Assembly (NCBI RefSeq): GCF_025118155.1
Contig: NW_026251429.1
Location: 1 to 64,000 of the forward strand
Source: Cokeromyces recurvatus
Taxonomy: Eukaryota > Mucoromycota > Mucoromycetes > Mucorales > Mucoraceae
Direction of reading: 5' to 3'
DNA length: 64,000 nucleotides
Every line of letters starts with the position of its first letter. Positions within the stretch are counted from its first letter, which is position 1. Both the position numbers and the translations under genes were made by a program. Below are positions 1 through 14,990 of this stretch, one piece after another. The notes below the pieces were generated by a model. That model was given only the letters and a program-made list of their open reading frames with translations. It was not told the DNA's origin and did not search any database.

Positions 1-900
1 AAATTTATTTTGTGTTTTCAGCGCCTTTTTTTGCTCTTTTCTTAACTTCTTTTCTTCTTTTAAATCCTTTTCTGTTTGAATAATAAATTGTGTGCCATAG
101 ACAGGTTTTCGAGCTTCGGATGATGATACTACTTTATTAGTTGACTGTTGTTTTTGTCGTTCATCATAATCTGACATTCGCATAATATTATGAACAATCG
201 TTGATCGATTCGAGATAAGCTCTGCAATGAAATCAAAAGCATCATATCCTAATAGTTCAATAAGTGTGTTTTGAATACTGTCATCACTATCACCAGATCG
301 AATAATGGTAAAGATGTCTCCACATAATTGACGCTCGTCCAAAGTGAGTTCTTTATTATTGTCAACCACTTGTTTTGCTTGTCTATAAAAATAAAGGGAG
401 TATAAATATCTACAATTCTTACATTCGTATGTTTCAAACCAAACTTTTTACTTCAAAAGCCAATTACGGTCATAAATAGCAGTAGTTTTAAAAGAAGAGG
501 CTGGGTTGACCGAGATCTTTGGAGTAACATCCTCTTTAACAATGTCATTTTCTCTTGCATTCACTAATGTCGGTTTATTAAATAACTTTTTTGGCAAGTT
601 GAATTCTATATCACTTCCAAAGCTGACGCGAGGTAATTCTAGTAATTAAAAACAACATTTTAGGTTTTTTTTTTTTAAAGTACTCGATGTAATAATGCAA
701 TGTATACCTTTATTTTCAATATGATCTTTTTTGTATTTTTTTACAAGATCACAAAAGTTTTCAACAGAACATTCTTGCTTATTATCAGTGTCCCTTGAAA
801 ATAAAAGGTTGACAGGTTGGGCTTTGCCTTTCCCTTTCCCTTTAGGTATATTGGATAATACTTCGTTAAATACAGAGCTAAATGAAAGTTTAGCGGTCAT
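1..900 (-). CDS. ASCC3: ASCC3/Slh1-type Ski2-like RNA helicase, N-terminal part (gene runs off the left edge)
   Basis: Three exons assemble in frame: 900-708 (start MTAKLSFSS), 638-452 and 382 to the edge. The last exon reads LIELLGYDAFDFIAEL, then YGTQFIIQTEKDLKEEKKLR. This matches, as I recall the family, the N-terminal region of ASCC3 (YG.Q..IQ.E...) that precedes the two helicase cassettes; the cassettes lie outside the window. ASCC3/Slh1 is the helicase of the ASC-1/RQT complex, which splits collided ribosomes and in animals also helps alkylation repair. An upstream in-frame Met at 918 is possible, but the ATG at 900 starts the family-like sequence. The call rests on the N-terminus only; another Brr2/Slh1-class helicase is the alternative. 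Confidence 0.72.
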
Positions 901-1525
901 ATGTGAAAGTAAGAACACTAAAAAAAAAATAAATATTTGTATAAAATAAAAATAAAAATAATACGACGAAATTTTTAGATATACGTTAATCCCGCAGTAA
1001 TAATAATAATGCGTAGAAGCGGGATAATAAAATTAGAAGATTCTTATTGTCCTATGCTGCGGCCACATAATATTTATAAATGAGATGATACTCATAACCC
1101 TTAATTATTATTATTTCTCTTGCACAAACCAACTTTAAACAATCAATTACTCTTCAGAAATACACACTATTTATCTCTCAGTAGCATAAATTAAATTTAA
1201 TTAAAGAAAAGGAAAAAAAATAATAGTTTAGCATTTTCGTTATTGACTGAACTTTTAGAATATTGTACTTTGTATAAACTTTTCTGAATTCTACAATTTC
1301 CTTTCTTACTTCCTTAATACAAAATTAACTTGATGCCTTTAATAAAAATCTATGCTAATGTATAGCAAATAATACTCTGTATTAAATTAGCTGTTATGAG
1401 TATGATGTTTGGTAAATAAAATCTTTGATCCCAGTTATAAATAAGGCTAAGACTAAATTATATCTATTTCAAGTATTTTGTATATACAGTTTAGTATCTA
1501 ATGCTAAATAACAGTTGGAATCATA
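901..1525. other. Intergenic region, ASCC3 upstream / muskelin downstream
   Basis: About 600 bp of AT-rich sequence without a credible reading frame. It must contain the promoter of the ASCC3-like gene and the 3' end of the muskelin gene, both on minus. No specific motif is claimed. Confidence 0.6.
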
Positions 1526-4563
<3,038 letters not shown>

Positions 4564-4700
4564 TATTTATACTAGGAAAAGAAAAAAAAAAGGGCAGAAA
4601 TACATAATAATTTTTCTTTATAGAAAATATGCATAATAATCCCCGAAATAAATACATGTATATAAATAGAGTCATATACAAATGTATATTATGTAATTTA

Positions 4701-5185
4701 TTAATAAACTTCTTTCATGACTTCTTTTAAACATTTAACAAATTGGTACACATCCTTAAACGTATTATATAAGGGTGTTGGCGCAACACGTATTACAGTT
4801 GGCTTACGTTCATCTACAACAATACCCATCTTATGAAGACCCTCAAAGACTTTTAGCATACTTGTCTCATCACGAAATTCCAACGATAACTGGCATCCAC
4901 GTCTCTTTGGAGTCAAGATTTTTACTTGCGGTACTTCTATCCTAACCAATCTCTCAAGATACTCAGTTAATAATAATGACTTTTTACGCAAAGCTTCAAC
5001 ACCACCAGCTTCTTCAAAGACTTGCAAGGACGCCCAAAGGGCAACGGTTGTGAAAATGCTAGGATTACTAACTTGATATCCAGAGGCACCTTCACTAGGT
5101 TCAAAGACTTCTTGATTCATTTCGAATCGAGTTTCTTTATTGTTACCCCACCATCCTGCCAATCTATATTAAATATATAAGTTTT

Positions 5186-5216
<31 letters not shown>

Positions 5217-5456
5217 GGATATATGCGCTACCTTGGTCTTGTATTATCATTTTTGTATTTTTCATGAATAAAGAGCCCTGCAATACCACCCGCTCCTGAA
5301 TTCAGATACTTATAAGAACACCAGCAGGCAAAATCAACGTCCCAGTCATGTAAATGAAGAGGCACATTACCAACTGCATGTGCAAGATCCCAGCCTACCA
5401 CACAACCCTATTATACAAAGTTAAGAAATATACATACATACATACATACATATTCG

Positions 5457-5487
<31 letters not shown>

Positions 5488-6452
5488 GCATATATATAAA
5501 ATAAAAAAACACTTTACTGCTTCATGTCCAGCTTTTGTAATTTTGTCTATCTCAAAGAATTGTCCCGTATAGTACTGTACACCTGATAACATAATTACGG
5601 CAATTGAGGAACCATGTTGCTTAATATATTCAATAATATCTTCTGTTTCTAAAACATCGTGTCCATCTCGAGGACTAACTGTCAAAAGTGCGTCAGTAGG
5701 ATCAATACCTCTTGACTGAAGATGAGAACTGACGGCATACTTGTGTAAAATTCAGTTAATTATTAAAAGTAGTAAATATGTATATATATGCATATATTGT
5801 ACTTACATGATCCGAGGGAAATGCCTTTTTCTCAATTAAAATTTTGTAGCGCGTTTCGGAAGGTTGATAAAAGGAAATAAGCATTGAGTGAATATTTGAA
5901 GTTAAAGTATTCATGGCTGTTACTTCAATTGGCTTTGCCCCTGAATGTTGAAATTAGCTTAATAATAATAATAATAATAATAATAAAGAACGACTCTTTT
6001 TTACCAACAATTTTTGCAAGCGGTTCTTTGACAATCTCGTCAATAGCTACCCAAGGTCGCATATAAGGATGGTTCCAATGGCCTTCAACTCCCCTGTATG
6101 TGAGCAAATTTTAGTAGTGTATGTATATCTTTTATATAAAGGATGCACATACCTTTGTGCCCAAGCATCCAATTCTTGATTAATTATTGTTCTTGTTCTT
6201 TTAGGCATTAATCCTAATGAATTACCACACAAATATATGCATTCTTCATCTAAAGGTTTAGAAAATTTTAAATACTAAAATAAACTCCTTTATAATAGAC
6301 TTGCTTTCTTTACCTGTTTCGGTAGAATCATTTGTGATTGAATTTTTTAAGGGAATTTCGAACTCTTTTCGATATTTAGCAAATTCATCTTGTGCGTCTA
6401 AATCGTTAGCTAGTTCTACTGAAGTAATTTCTTGTTTATCTAATAATGACAT
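4701..6452 (-). CDS. BNA5: Kynureninase
   Basis: PLP enzyme hydrolysing kynurenine and 3-hydroxykynurenine to (3-hydroxy)anthranilate plus alanine, in tryptophan degradation and de novo NAD synthesis. About seven exons join in frame: [20 protein letters not shown] (6452), [78 protein letters not shown] and [13 protein letters not shown]. The PLP-binding lysine is in CSYKYLNSG, codon 5309-5311. The aspartates of WDLAHA and WDVDFACW are present, as in fold-type I aminotransferase-like enzymes. The C-terminus ends [10 protein letters not shown] at 4701. Introns carry (AT)n and (ATAC)n microsatellites near 5200 and 5460. It is collinear with muskelin downstream (137 bp) and Rab GDI upstream (208 bp), all on minus. 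Confidence 0.97.
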
Positions 6453-6660
6453 GTTAGCTTAAGAGAAAGAAGAAAATAAGAATAAACAAGAAGGTTTAAA
6501 TATAGCAATGAAAATATCTCGGAGATTAATTTCATTGTATGCTGAACAATAGTATGTGTCACCATCTTTTATTTTCTCACAGTTTAAAAAAATAAATAAA
6601 TAAATAAATAAATATTAAAATTTAAGCAGTCCAATTTTATTTTTATTCATTAAACAAGAT

Positions 6661-8259
6661 TTAAGCATCTACAGTAGTAATTTCCCTCTTTTTCAAAATA
6701 AGTTCATTTCCTGTCATTCTTTTATAAATACTCTTGACATCATCACATACCGTTTCAAAATGTGATGTAGCATCGTACGATTTGGAAATAAAAACGTTAT
6801 CATTTTCTCCATCTTCAAGAGGCTCTTGAATATCACTCACATATACAAACTTTTTATAAATGTCTCCTAATAAGTCTAATCCTGCCTTAATTTCTTCTTC
6901 TGGGTTCTCCGTTTCTACAATGGTTGAGACAATAGCTAAATACATGTCCTTTGGACATACTGAATGCGTATTTGAAACACTGGCCACATAAATATCATGA
7001 TTACGGCCAACTTCGTTTTGAGGAATTACAATTTGGACAGAATCTGCATCAGCAGTATTTGCTATAGGATGTTTCAAGAAACAAATGGCACGAACTACTT
7101 TACCCGTTGAATGGACCTTCTGTGATGCATAAGAGGGATCACAAATGATTTGTTTAGCTGTAGCAGTTTCAGTACCTGATCGAATGCCTATGGCTTTACC
7201 TTGCTCATCATAAAGAATTTCATCAGCAGATCTATCCAACATATAGGTACCGCCGTAAATAGCACTGAGACGAGCAAATGATTGAGGTAATTCACCAAGC
7301 CCGTGTAAAGGATAGATGTAGGGGCTCTTACCATAGCGTGCCACAGAAGCAACATATAAAATTATCTTATTAATTGTTTCACGGGCAGGCTGCTTAAGAT
7401 ACACGTCATCGAGATGAAGTGCCATTGCATGACCTAAAATATAACAATAACAATAAATAATCGATTTTGTCACTTTTGTGTTAGGGCTAACTTTACCAAT
7501 AAAATCTTGAGTTCCAGGCTCAAGACCAAATTTCGCATAGACATCCACCATTGTATTATTATCTAAATCAAGTCCTATTTTATCAAATAAAACATGTTAG
7601 TGACTTTTTTTTTCTTTTTCTTTCATTCACTCGTCTCGTTAGATAATTCACCTTCATGAGTTGTCTCATCATCTTCCTTCCAATTTTGTACAAATTCAAA
7701 GAATTTTTGTAATCGACGTTTTTCAACCATGCCTAATAAAGATGTTGAAACAGCTTCCATTTCACTTGAGGGAACTTTAAAAATCTTGCCATCCTTGTAT
7801 ACAAAGGAGCCCGCAATTTGCTTAAATTCAAGATATCGAGTAACATCTGTATGAGTCAAAAAACGAACAATTTCGCCATTGGCCATCATGAATTTGGGAA
7901 TAAGGTCAATATTGTAGTCACGGTCGCGACCAAGCTCGGCAGGGGCAACTTGGTCAGGTCTAAATTTGCGATAAAGCTAAATTATAATATATATATATGT
8001 AAACAATAATTATATATATATATATATATATATATGCGGCAAAGAAACTTCGATATACCTGTGTCAGGTTTAAAGAGGCAGATTCACCACCATAATAATC
8101 ATTTCTATCCATGTGAAGAACCTTTTTGCCTTCGACTGAGAATATACCAGAAAGAATACATTCAGTTAAACCAGTACCAAGAACAATAATATCGTAATTG
8201 TCATCCTACATAAGGTTTTAGAATCCTATTTTGTTAATCATCGCTTCTATGTTTACCAT
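6661..8259 (-). CDS. GDI1: Rab GDP-dissociation inhibitor
   Basis: Extracts and recycles prenylated GDP-bound Rab GTPases from membranes. Five exons. Coding exon 1 is only the ATG (8259-8257); a 51 bp intron (8256-8206) separates it from [20 protein letters not shown], the nucleotide-binding-like N-terminus, followed by [18 protein letters not shown]. Exon 3 has [20 protein letters not shown] and [20 protein letters not shown] (Rab-binding platform). The last exon starts [16 protein letters not shown] and includes [26 protein letters not shown] and a C-terminus ending EITTVDA. The protein is close to the usual ~440 residues. GDI rather than the Rab escort protein is indicated by the size and the full run of GDI motifs. 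Confidence 0.96.
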
Positions 8260-8579
8260 CTTATATAAAGTTGTAATAAAGAGAAAAAGGGGAAAAAAAA
8301 AGAAGGTAGGAAATAAAATTAAAAAAAAAAAAAGGTTTATATTTTAAATTTAAATGGGATGCGTCTTTTCCAAACTAGGGAAGAGGGAGTGTCGATATTA
8401 ATATTGAATCAAGCCAATCAAATAACGCTATTCTTTTTTATAAACTGCATAACAACGTGTATACTTGAATTTAGGCACGAGAATTTAAGTTACACAATAT
8501 CATTGGCCCCCTTCCCCTCCCCCCAACATGTTCTCAAATTAATTACTATTAGAAGACCGTCAAAGCTTTATCCATTTAT

Positions 8580-9875
8580 TTATTTCTTTTTTAACGATTC
8601 TATTGGCCATTTAGGTAAGGTTGTTATGGTATAATCATCTACGAGACCAGCTTGTAGTCGCTCCATCCCCGCCCATGCAATCATCACGCCGTTATCTGTA
8701 CAAAATTGAGGTGGTGGGCAAATCAATGGCAAACCATAAACTGCTGCTAACGTTTCCAGCCTAATAGAATTTTTTTATCAGCTTATGACCATCAATTTTA
8801 TTTTATTTTATTTTTGTTTTCTTCTCTATTTTACCTGGTACGAAATAATGCATTGCTTGCAACTCCTCCGCTTACAACAAATGCTGTTAGCGGCTTCTTT
8901 TGACGTACTATCTCTTCCTCTAATGCTAATCCTATTTTTTGCTCCAAATGTCGTATACATATCATCTGAAATGCTGCTGCCATATCATTCACATCCTTGG
9001 GTTTAGTTAAATCCACTATCTTATCCTTCTTCACGAGTTGCGCCACCTTTGACTTTAACCCTGAGAAACTAAAGCTTAGAACTGACTTATTTCGTTGAAG
9101 CATGGGTTGTGGTAAATATTCCATAAACCGTGTAGGATCTCCTAGAGAAGCTGCTTGCTCAAGGGCAGCACCAGGTCCGCCACGTCGCCCCTTAACCCAT
9201 TCCAGATTAAGAAGACGAGCTGTTTTGTCGAATGCTTCACCTACTGCATCATCCAATGTTGTAGCCAGTGTATTATAATTGCCTAAACTGTTGGCTGTTA
9301 ATAAAAGAGTATGTCCACCTGAAATGAGTAATGTCATGAAGGGGAATTCGGGATAAGGAGCTTGTTGACAAGTTAATCGAGCTGTTAATGCGTGGGCTTC
9401 CTGAGAACAATAATAAGAAAAAAAAAATAATAATAGTAATTAGGTCTTAATAATGTTCTGTTGTAATTCCTATTACCATGTGATGGACACCAATAAGAGG
9501 TTTTTTTAAGACTGCTGCCAAAGTTTTTGCAGCATTCAACCCGACTGGCAAACAGGGTGGTAGGCCAGGTCCTCTTGTTACAGCAATCGCATCTAAATCT
9601 TGAGCATTCAAATTGGCATCCTCAAGAGCTTTAGTAATCACACTTGGAAGGTTACGTGAATGACCAGCACTCGCTAAGGTTGGTACAATACCGCCCATAG
9701 GTTCATGTAGCTCCTGTTGACCATGCACAACCTCGGATAAGATACGATGATCAGATGAAACGATCGCAGCTGAAGTATCATCGCAAGAGGTTTCAATACC
9801 TAGCACTCGTAATGGTCGAGTACAGAAAAGTCGTCGTGAAAGTCTATTAAGATGCTTTATCGAAATTGATTGCAT
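8580..9875 (-). CDS. QRI7: Mitochondrial tRNA N6-threonylcarbamoyladenosine synthase (Qri7/OSGEPL1, TsaD family)
   Basis: Transfers threonylcarbamoyl to A37 of ANN-decoding mitochondrial tRNAs. The first ~22 residues ([20 protein letters not shown]) are basic and aspartate/glutamate-free, a mitochondrial presequence. Then come the TsaD hallmarks: [31 protein letters not shown] and [14 protein letters not shown], the metal-binding H-x3-H motif, which is split by intron 1. Exon 2 has [29 protein letters not shown] and VVSGGVASN. Exon 3 (from about 8759) ends [20 protein letters not shown]...WPIESLKKK with stop 8580-8582. The presequence separates it from the cytosolic KEOPS subunit Kae1. It lies head-to-head with bS18m. 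Confidence 0.95.
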
Positions 9876-10062
9876 AATGATTTATTGTCTATTTTTTTTT
9901 TTTTTTTTGTTTTTTAATTATTATTGTTGATAAAACGGGTCTGATTAGAGCCCTTGTTGGCTGTTATTACAACTAATTTTGAATTTCCGAAGAAAAAGTG
10001 GAGTTGCTGCACACCCCTTGTTTATTTCTCGCTTCTATTTTTTTTTTCCCTTAACTTGAATT
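9876..10062. promoter_or_regulatory. Shared divergent promoter region of QRI7 and the bS18m gene
   Basis: Only 187 bp separate the start codons of two diverging genes that both serve mitochondrial translation. The stretch holds a T-rich run (9892-9909), typical of nucleosome-depleted fungal promoters, and no other reading frame. A common bidirectional promoter is inferred from position only. Confidence 0.5.
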
Positions 10063-10717
10063 ATGCTTACACAGGTACGCTCATCGCTTACAAGAGCTCC
10101 AGCATCAACTACAATTTGCTTACGAGCATTGACTCGAAGATTTTATAAAACTTCAAATGTAGAATCTGACGATGATGATCTTATAAGCAGTCATAAAGGT
10201 ATATAATTAACTTTATTTTTTGTATAATGTGATCTTAATTTTTTTTTTCTTTTTATTTATAAAGAAATTGAAGAAAAAACCTTGCAAATCCTCCAAAAAA
10301 CAGTTAACAGTAAAACATGTTGATTTGTATTATTTACTATCTTAATAACTTTTTTTTATTATAGAGGATAAATATAAACCTATTGCTGAATCATCTCAAC
10401 GTTTTCAGAAGAACTTTCGTGCAGGTGATACCTATCATCCGGATGATTTAAATGATAGTCGTTATCAGGAGCAGTTGCGTCAACGTCGTACTAAAGTAAT
10501 AACACCAGCTGAAGATCCATTTGAAGTGTTAGGTTTAGATCCTTTAGTTGAATATAAGAATTATAGACTTTTGGCAAATTTTGTGTCGAGCATGGGCAAG
10601 ATTTTACCTCGTGAGCAGACGGGTGTGAGTGCAAAGAATCAAAGAAAGCTGGCAAAGGCAATTAAGCGTGCGAGAGCGATGGGTAAAAGAAAAAATAAAA
10701 AAAAAAGTAATGCGTAA
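10063..10717 (+). CDS. RSM18: Mitochondrial small-subunit ribosomal protein bS18m
   Basis: Three exons: 10063 to about 10198 ([20 protein letters not shown], an arginine/serine-rich import presequence), a short exon near 10265-10312 ([15 protein letters not shown]), and one from about 10365 to the stop at 10717. The junctions restore one frame. The C-terminal half contains [20 protein letters not shown], then [20 protein letters not shown] and [12 protein letters not shown], the bS18 family signature (bacterial K.PRLLRRFITERGKI.PRR.TG...QR.LA.AIKRAR). It ends in a lysine-rich tail. It is a component of the mitoribosome small subunit; divergent from QRI7 and convergent with NSE2. Confidence 0.93.
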
Positions 10718-10894
10718 TTTACTTGATGTGATTGCTTATTTATTTTTATTTTAGGATTGATGTCAAGTACAAATAATCGATATGACTTTCAAGTTTAATA
10801 CATGGTATAAAATAAAATATCCCTTTTTATTCAACATCGAATAGCTATAGAAAGTATTATTAGTCTATAAATATAAAGTATTACCCTTAATTTC

Positions 10895-11892
10895 TTATTT
10901 CCCTACCTCGCCTCTATTACGTAATTTATTATCATATTCTTCTTTTGCTTTGGCTCTCCTAACTCTATCTGCCATTATATCATCAGAATATAGATTCTGT
11001 TTTTGTATGTATCGATTGCAACCAGGAATAGGGCATTCAATAGCATTATTTGATCTCAATAAAGCAAATATAGATGCTTTTGAGAATGTATGCTTACAGA
11101 CAGAGCTACAAAAAAAAAATTAGATAACTTGTAAATATACATTTTCTGATATATTTTTACCTTGTCATGGGTTCTTCCAACCATGTTGTTGTTAATGGAC
11201 ATTTAAGTGAAATCTTTGTAGGACCCATAACAATATCATCATCATCATCGTTGTTATTAGATGTTAAGCTCGGCATAGCATCGTACAGATGATTAATACT
11301 CTAACAAAGCCACCATATTAGAACTGTATTCATTAAATAAACATTTGTAAGATTTACCCATAAATGCTGTCTAAAACTAATATATTTTTGATTTGTAAAA
11401 TATTTATCATCGTCAGTTGCAGGTAATTCTTTCATTAATTCACTCTTTAATGTTTTATAATATTCTTCAGGATTACTCTATATAATAGATAAACTGCATA
11501 AATATATAAAGTATCAACATTTTAAATATACATGTGTATATGTATTACAATTTTTTCGCCTTGGTAAATTCGATCCTTCATTAACAAAATGGTCCTCTCT
11601 TGTAATTTAAGTCTAGCTTCGAGATCAATCAATTGTTTAAATTTTGAATCGAGTTCAGATACCTACAGCATATAAAATAAATATTATTTTAAGAGGATGC
11701 CATTCTATAAATCAGTCTTACTTGATCAGATTCATTTGCTTCTTCTCGATCTTGGGCTGCAAGTGTAATATTATTTTGTCCTTGTTGAATCAAATGATAA
11801 AGATCGTTAATGTCGCTAACTGTGGTTGATTTAATATCATGGGTAGCTGTTAAACTGAAGTTATTTATAATATTTTCGATTTCATCTAACAT
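10895..11892 (-). CDS. NSE2: E3 SUMO-protein ligase Nse2/Mms21 (SMC5/6 complex)
   Basis: Start MLDEIENIINNFSLTATHDI at 11892; several short exons down to the stop at 10895-10897. The N-terminal part is helical, as expected for the coiled coil that docks on Smc5. The last exons give IVMGPTKISLKCPLTTTWLE then SVCKHTFSKASI...NAIECPIPGCNRYI, an SP-RING with the expected C..C..C.H..C..C spacing. It ends KLRNRGEVGK. Nse2 sumoylates substrates in recombinational repair. Weak overall conservation in the middle exons is normal for the family. It is convergent with bS18m, 177 bp apart. Confidence 0.88.
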
Positions 11893-13240
11893 GATTAGAG
11901 CTGCAAAAGAAGTAATAGAAATAACTGTCTATTTCTTTTATTTAAAAGTATATAATCTGGGTTGTAACTGGTTTTTTTTATTTTTATATTTATTTTTTAA
12001 CTGCAGAATGATTTGATAGAATGACTACATAACTTTTTAAATGTGGATTAAGATAAATTTAAATTAATCTTTAATGAATTATAATAATGTTGCCACCATT
12101 TACCGTATACATCTAAACTCTTCCTGTCAAGGAAGAAATTTCATTTAATATAATAATGGTGAGAAACAATAATCAACTGATTATAGCATAAAGGTATAGA
12201 GCGGTCAGGACTAATGAGCATGTACTAAGTTATATGTATTAGATGCTTTTTGGGATATTTATGTCGTACTGTCATAATATTCTTTAATTTTTAGCAAATC
12301 TAAAGTGTTGTAAAGGCCAATAAGGGTTGTCTTAAAATATAAGCTTCAAAACTGAATAAAAACTATGAACTGTAAACAAAAAGCAACAGTTTTCTGTTAT
12401 TTACCTTTAATGCTTTACCTCTATTTGCATATAATATTAAAGAATCATTATATTTTTGGTTTAATTCTAATGCCTCCTATAAGATGTTAATTAATTTTAT
12501 TTACTACAGTTTAATTTTGACAGATAGTGTTTCCTCCCCTCCCCAAGTACATTGTTCCTAGAAGTTATAGGATTGCTTGTTTTACATTTACTTTACTTCA
12601 ACTTTTTTAGCTTTAAATTTCCATATGCAATAATGTGAATAAAAAAGATAAAGGTCTATCTTCTGAAATATCATTTTTTTTTCTTGTCTTCCTTCCTTCA
12701 TACCTTTTCTCTGTGTAAAAAAAATTTACATTTAGAAGAGGCTGATTACTAATGCGAAAAAAAATGGCAAACAGGAAAGTACGACTAGGATTTTTATTGA
12801 AGACAATCGACTAATTAAAAAAGATGATGATTCTAACGCATACTTGAATTATTATTACAGAATAATCATTTTAATTAATAGCATTAAATAAAATACAGAA
12901 TATATGTATGGCTATAATAAACAAGTAAACTGTCTTATTTAAAACTTTAGAATAGAATAATATAGACATACAAGACTTCTTCCTCTTCCTATACATGGAA
13001 TTTTGCAAAACTGTTTCCTTTTGCATGTTGATTAAACTACCATCTATATTGCATTTAAATAAAGTTTTATTTATAAATTAATTTGAAAACCTAATGAGCA
13101 TAATTGTTTATTTAATACACCACACCAAATTTGCTCAGATCAATAAATAGAAAAAAAAATATACATATATTCAGTTGAGTGGAGGAGGAGAAAGAGGAAT
13201 CAATTGGTTTATTATGTTAAAAGCAATCAAGCTTGTGTAG
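11893..13240. other. Gene-poor intergenic region
   Basis: AT-rich, with no reading frame that resembles a gene on either strand and no recognisable tRNA or snRNA. The first few hundred bases upstream of 11892 must carry the NSE2 promoter. Confidence 0.5.
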
Positions 13241-13244
13241 TAGA

Positions 13245-13463
13245 CTATAAATGCTAGGCCATTAGTATTCGTTAAGAAGTGACGAATTACGGAGTTTGAG
13301 GTCCCTTGCATAAAAGGCAGTTCAGAGGATTGTCAACTGTTCCTAGCATTTGTAGCCTAACGATGTGTTTGCAAGCGGTGTATAACAGTATGTTGATTAG
13401 TGAGAAGGATGTCTCGGGTAAAAAGTTGAATAACCATTAGATAGCTGTTTGAGCCGTCAAACA
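13245..13463 (+). ncRNA. Possible structured non-coding RNA (unidentified)
   Basis: A long-range pair CTATAAATGCTAGG (13245-13258) / CCTAGCATTTGTAG (13342-13355) matches at 13 of 14 positions. It encloses two smaller hairpins: ATTCGT 13267-13272 with ACGAAT 13282-13287, and CAGTT 13318-13322 with AACTG 13335-13339. Downstream is TGTTTGA-GCCG-TCAAACA at 13446-13463, a 7 bp stem with a 4-base loop. The sequence is less AT-biased than its surroundings and has no coding potential. I could not match it to U1-U6, U3, SRP, RNase P or MRP motifs. Strand is not established, since inverted repeats fold on both strands; a decayed inverted-repeat element is the alternative. Confidence 0.3.
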
Positions 13464-14029
13464 ATATACTTGTTGTATTTGATAAATGATATTGGTTTGA
13501 TCCAAAGCATTAGATCTATAGAAATCGTTAATCAACAAACAGAAAGAAGTATAATAGAATTAGCAGCAGCCTATTCTTCGTAGTTTAGTTTTTTTTTTCT
13601 TTTTTGTGAAAAATCAAATGCTTTAGGCAGTCTAAGTTAGAAAATATCTATTACTTTCGGTAATAATGTTTGTTTTTGATTGTTAAAAAATAAAGAAAGA
13701 GAATAAAAAAGCGAAAGGCAATATTGTGAAAATATTACGTAATTCATTATGATTTAGCAACATAAAAATTGTATAAAGGGAAAATAATACGAGAAAAGGG
13801 AAGAGGATTATTTATATATTTTTTATAATATAAGACATAATAATAATAAAAATATGATTTAGACAATACGCAAGGATTGGTGGATTAATGAATTATGTGA
13901 GTTTGTTATCTCTAGATTAGTCTACTGCATCAAGACAATAAAATATATACTTTACTGTCGTCTCCCTAAGCTGCCATCCATTACTAAAAACGAAATAAAA
14001 TGTATTTTTTTTTTGAGCAAGCAATATAT
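13464..14029. other. Intergenic, nothing recognised
   Basis: AT-rich sequence with no coding frame, no repeat shared with the rest of the window and no RNA signature that I can name. Confidence 0.4.
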
Positions 14030-14415
14030 CAAAATTAATTCATAGTAAATATCTCAATTATAACAAGAATATCCAATAATTCATATGCTATTATTACTGC
14101 CATCACCCTGAGATAATATTACACAATAATAACCATCATCATTGATATATATACATGTATATGTATATATTTAATCTAGATGTCTATAAATAATTATGTT
14201 GTTGACCATAAAAATCGTAATCCTATTGAATTCTTATTAATATAACATAACACAGTGTATGTATAATTATTATTAAAACTGAGTATACAATAAATAATAT
14301 TTTGTAAACTATAGTATGCTAGTTATACTTGAATAATTTCTTTATTATGTAATAAATGACTTTTCTATTATTTCAATAAACTTAGTTATATAAAGGCAAT
14401 TACAGTCATAACAAT
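14030..14415 (-). repeat. Decayed copy of dispersed family LTR1
   Basis: Blocks such as CCTATTGAATTCTTATTA (14222-), TAATTATTATTA, and the end TACAGTCATAACAA near 14402 align in order with the minus-strand copies at 30498-31038 and 35757-36380. It is heavily diverged, with indels. It has the same orientation as those two copies. Confidence 0.5.
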
Positions 14416-14435
14416 TTGCAATCGAAGTCTCGAGT

Positions 14436-14558
14436 TATTATTTTATTTTATTTTATTTTATTTTTTATTTTTTATTTTTTATTTTTTATTTTTTATTTTT
14501 TATTTTTTATTTTTTATTTTTTTATTTTTTTTTTTATTTTTTTATTTTTTATTTTTGA
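14436..14558. repeat. T-rich (TTTTA)n / (TTTTTTA)n simple repeat
   Basis: About 120 bp of TTTTA and TTTTTTA units. It directly adjoins the end of the LTR1 remnant. The reading frame through it is pure phenylalanine/isoleucine/tyrosine low complexity and is not a gene. Confidence 0.9.
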
Positions 14559-14990
14559 AGTGCATAAAATCATGGCTCTTGTCATGGTTGTAAGATTTAT
14601 AACTTAATTCAATAAGATAAATAGTCATTATAGAATATATAGTGCACTTGTACAATAATTCTGTCTATAAACATATTTAGTATACTGGTTTTTTCCATTT
14701 ATTTGGCGGCCTTTGAAGTTTAGGTTTGCGGCTATTGAAGCTCAATTTGCAGTCTTTGCCATCCAACTTTGCATTGGTTGACACTAATTTTGCACATTTT
14801 GAAGTGGGTCTTTGGATGTCTTTATCCAATAAAATCGCAGGTGTTGACACCAGAATATTAGGAATTTTTATCCAATAAGATCACTTGATTAGGTAACCAC
14901 ACGTTGTGGCCAAGTCATAATAATTGGCCGTTTCAATAAAATATATATCTAACAGATTTGCAAGAATAAAATTAAGACACATAAATTTAT

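Noticed and set aside
14416..14607. Phe-rich 63-codon frame
   Set aside because: Translation of a (TTTTA)n simple repeat.
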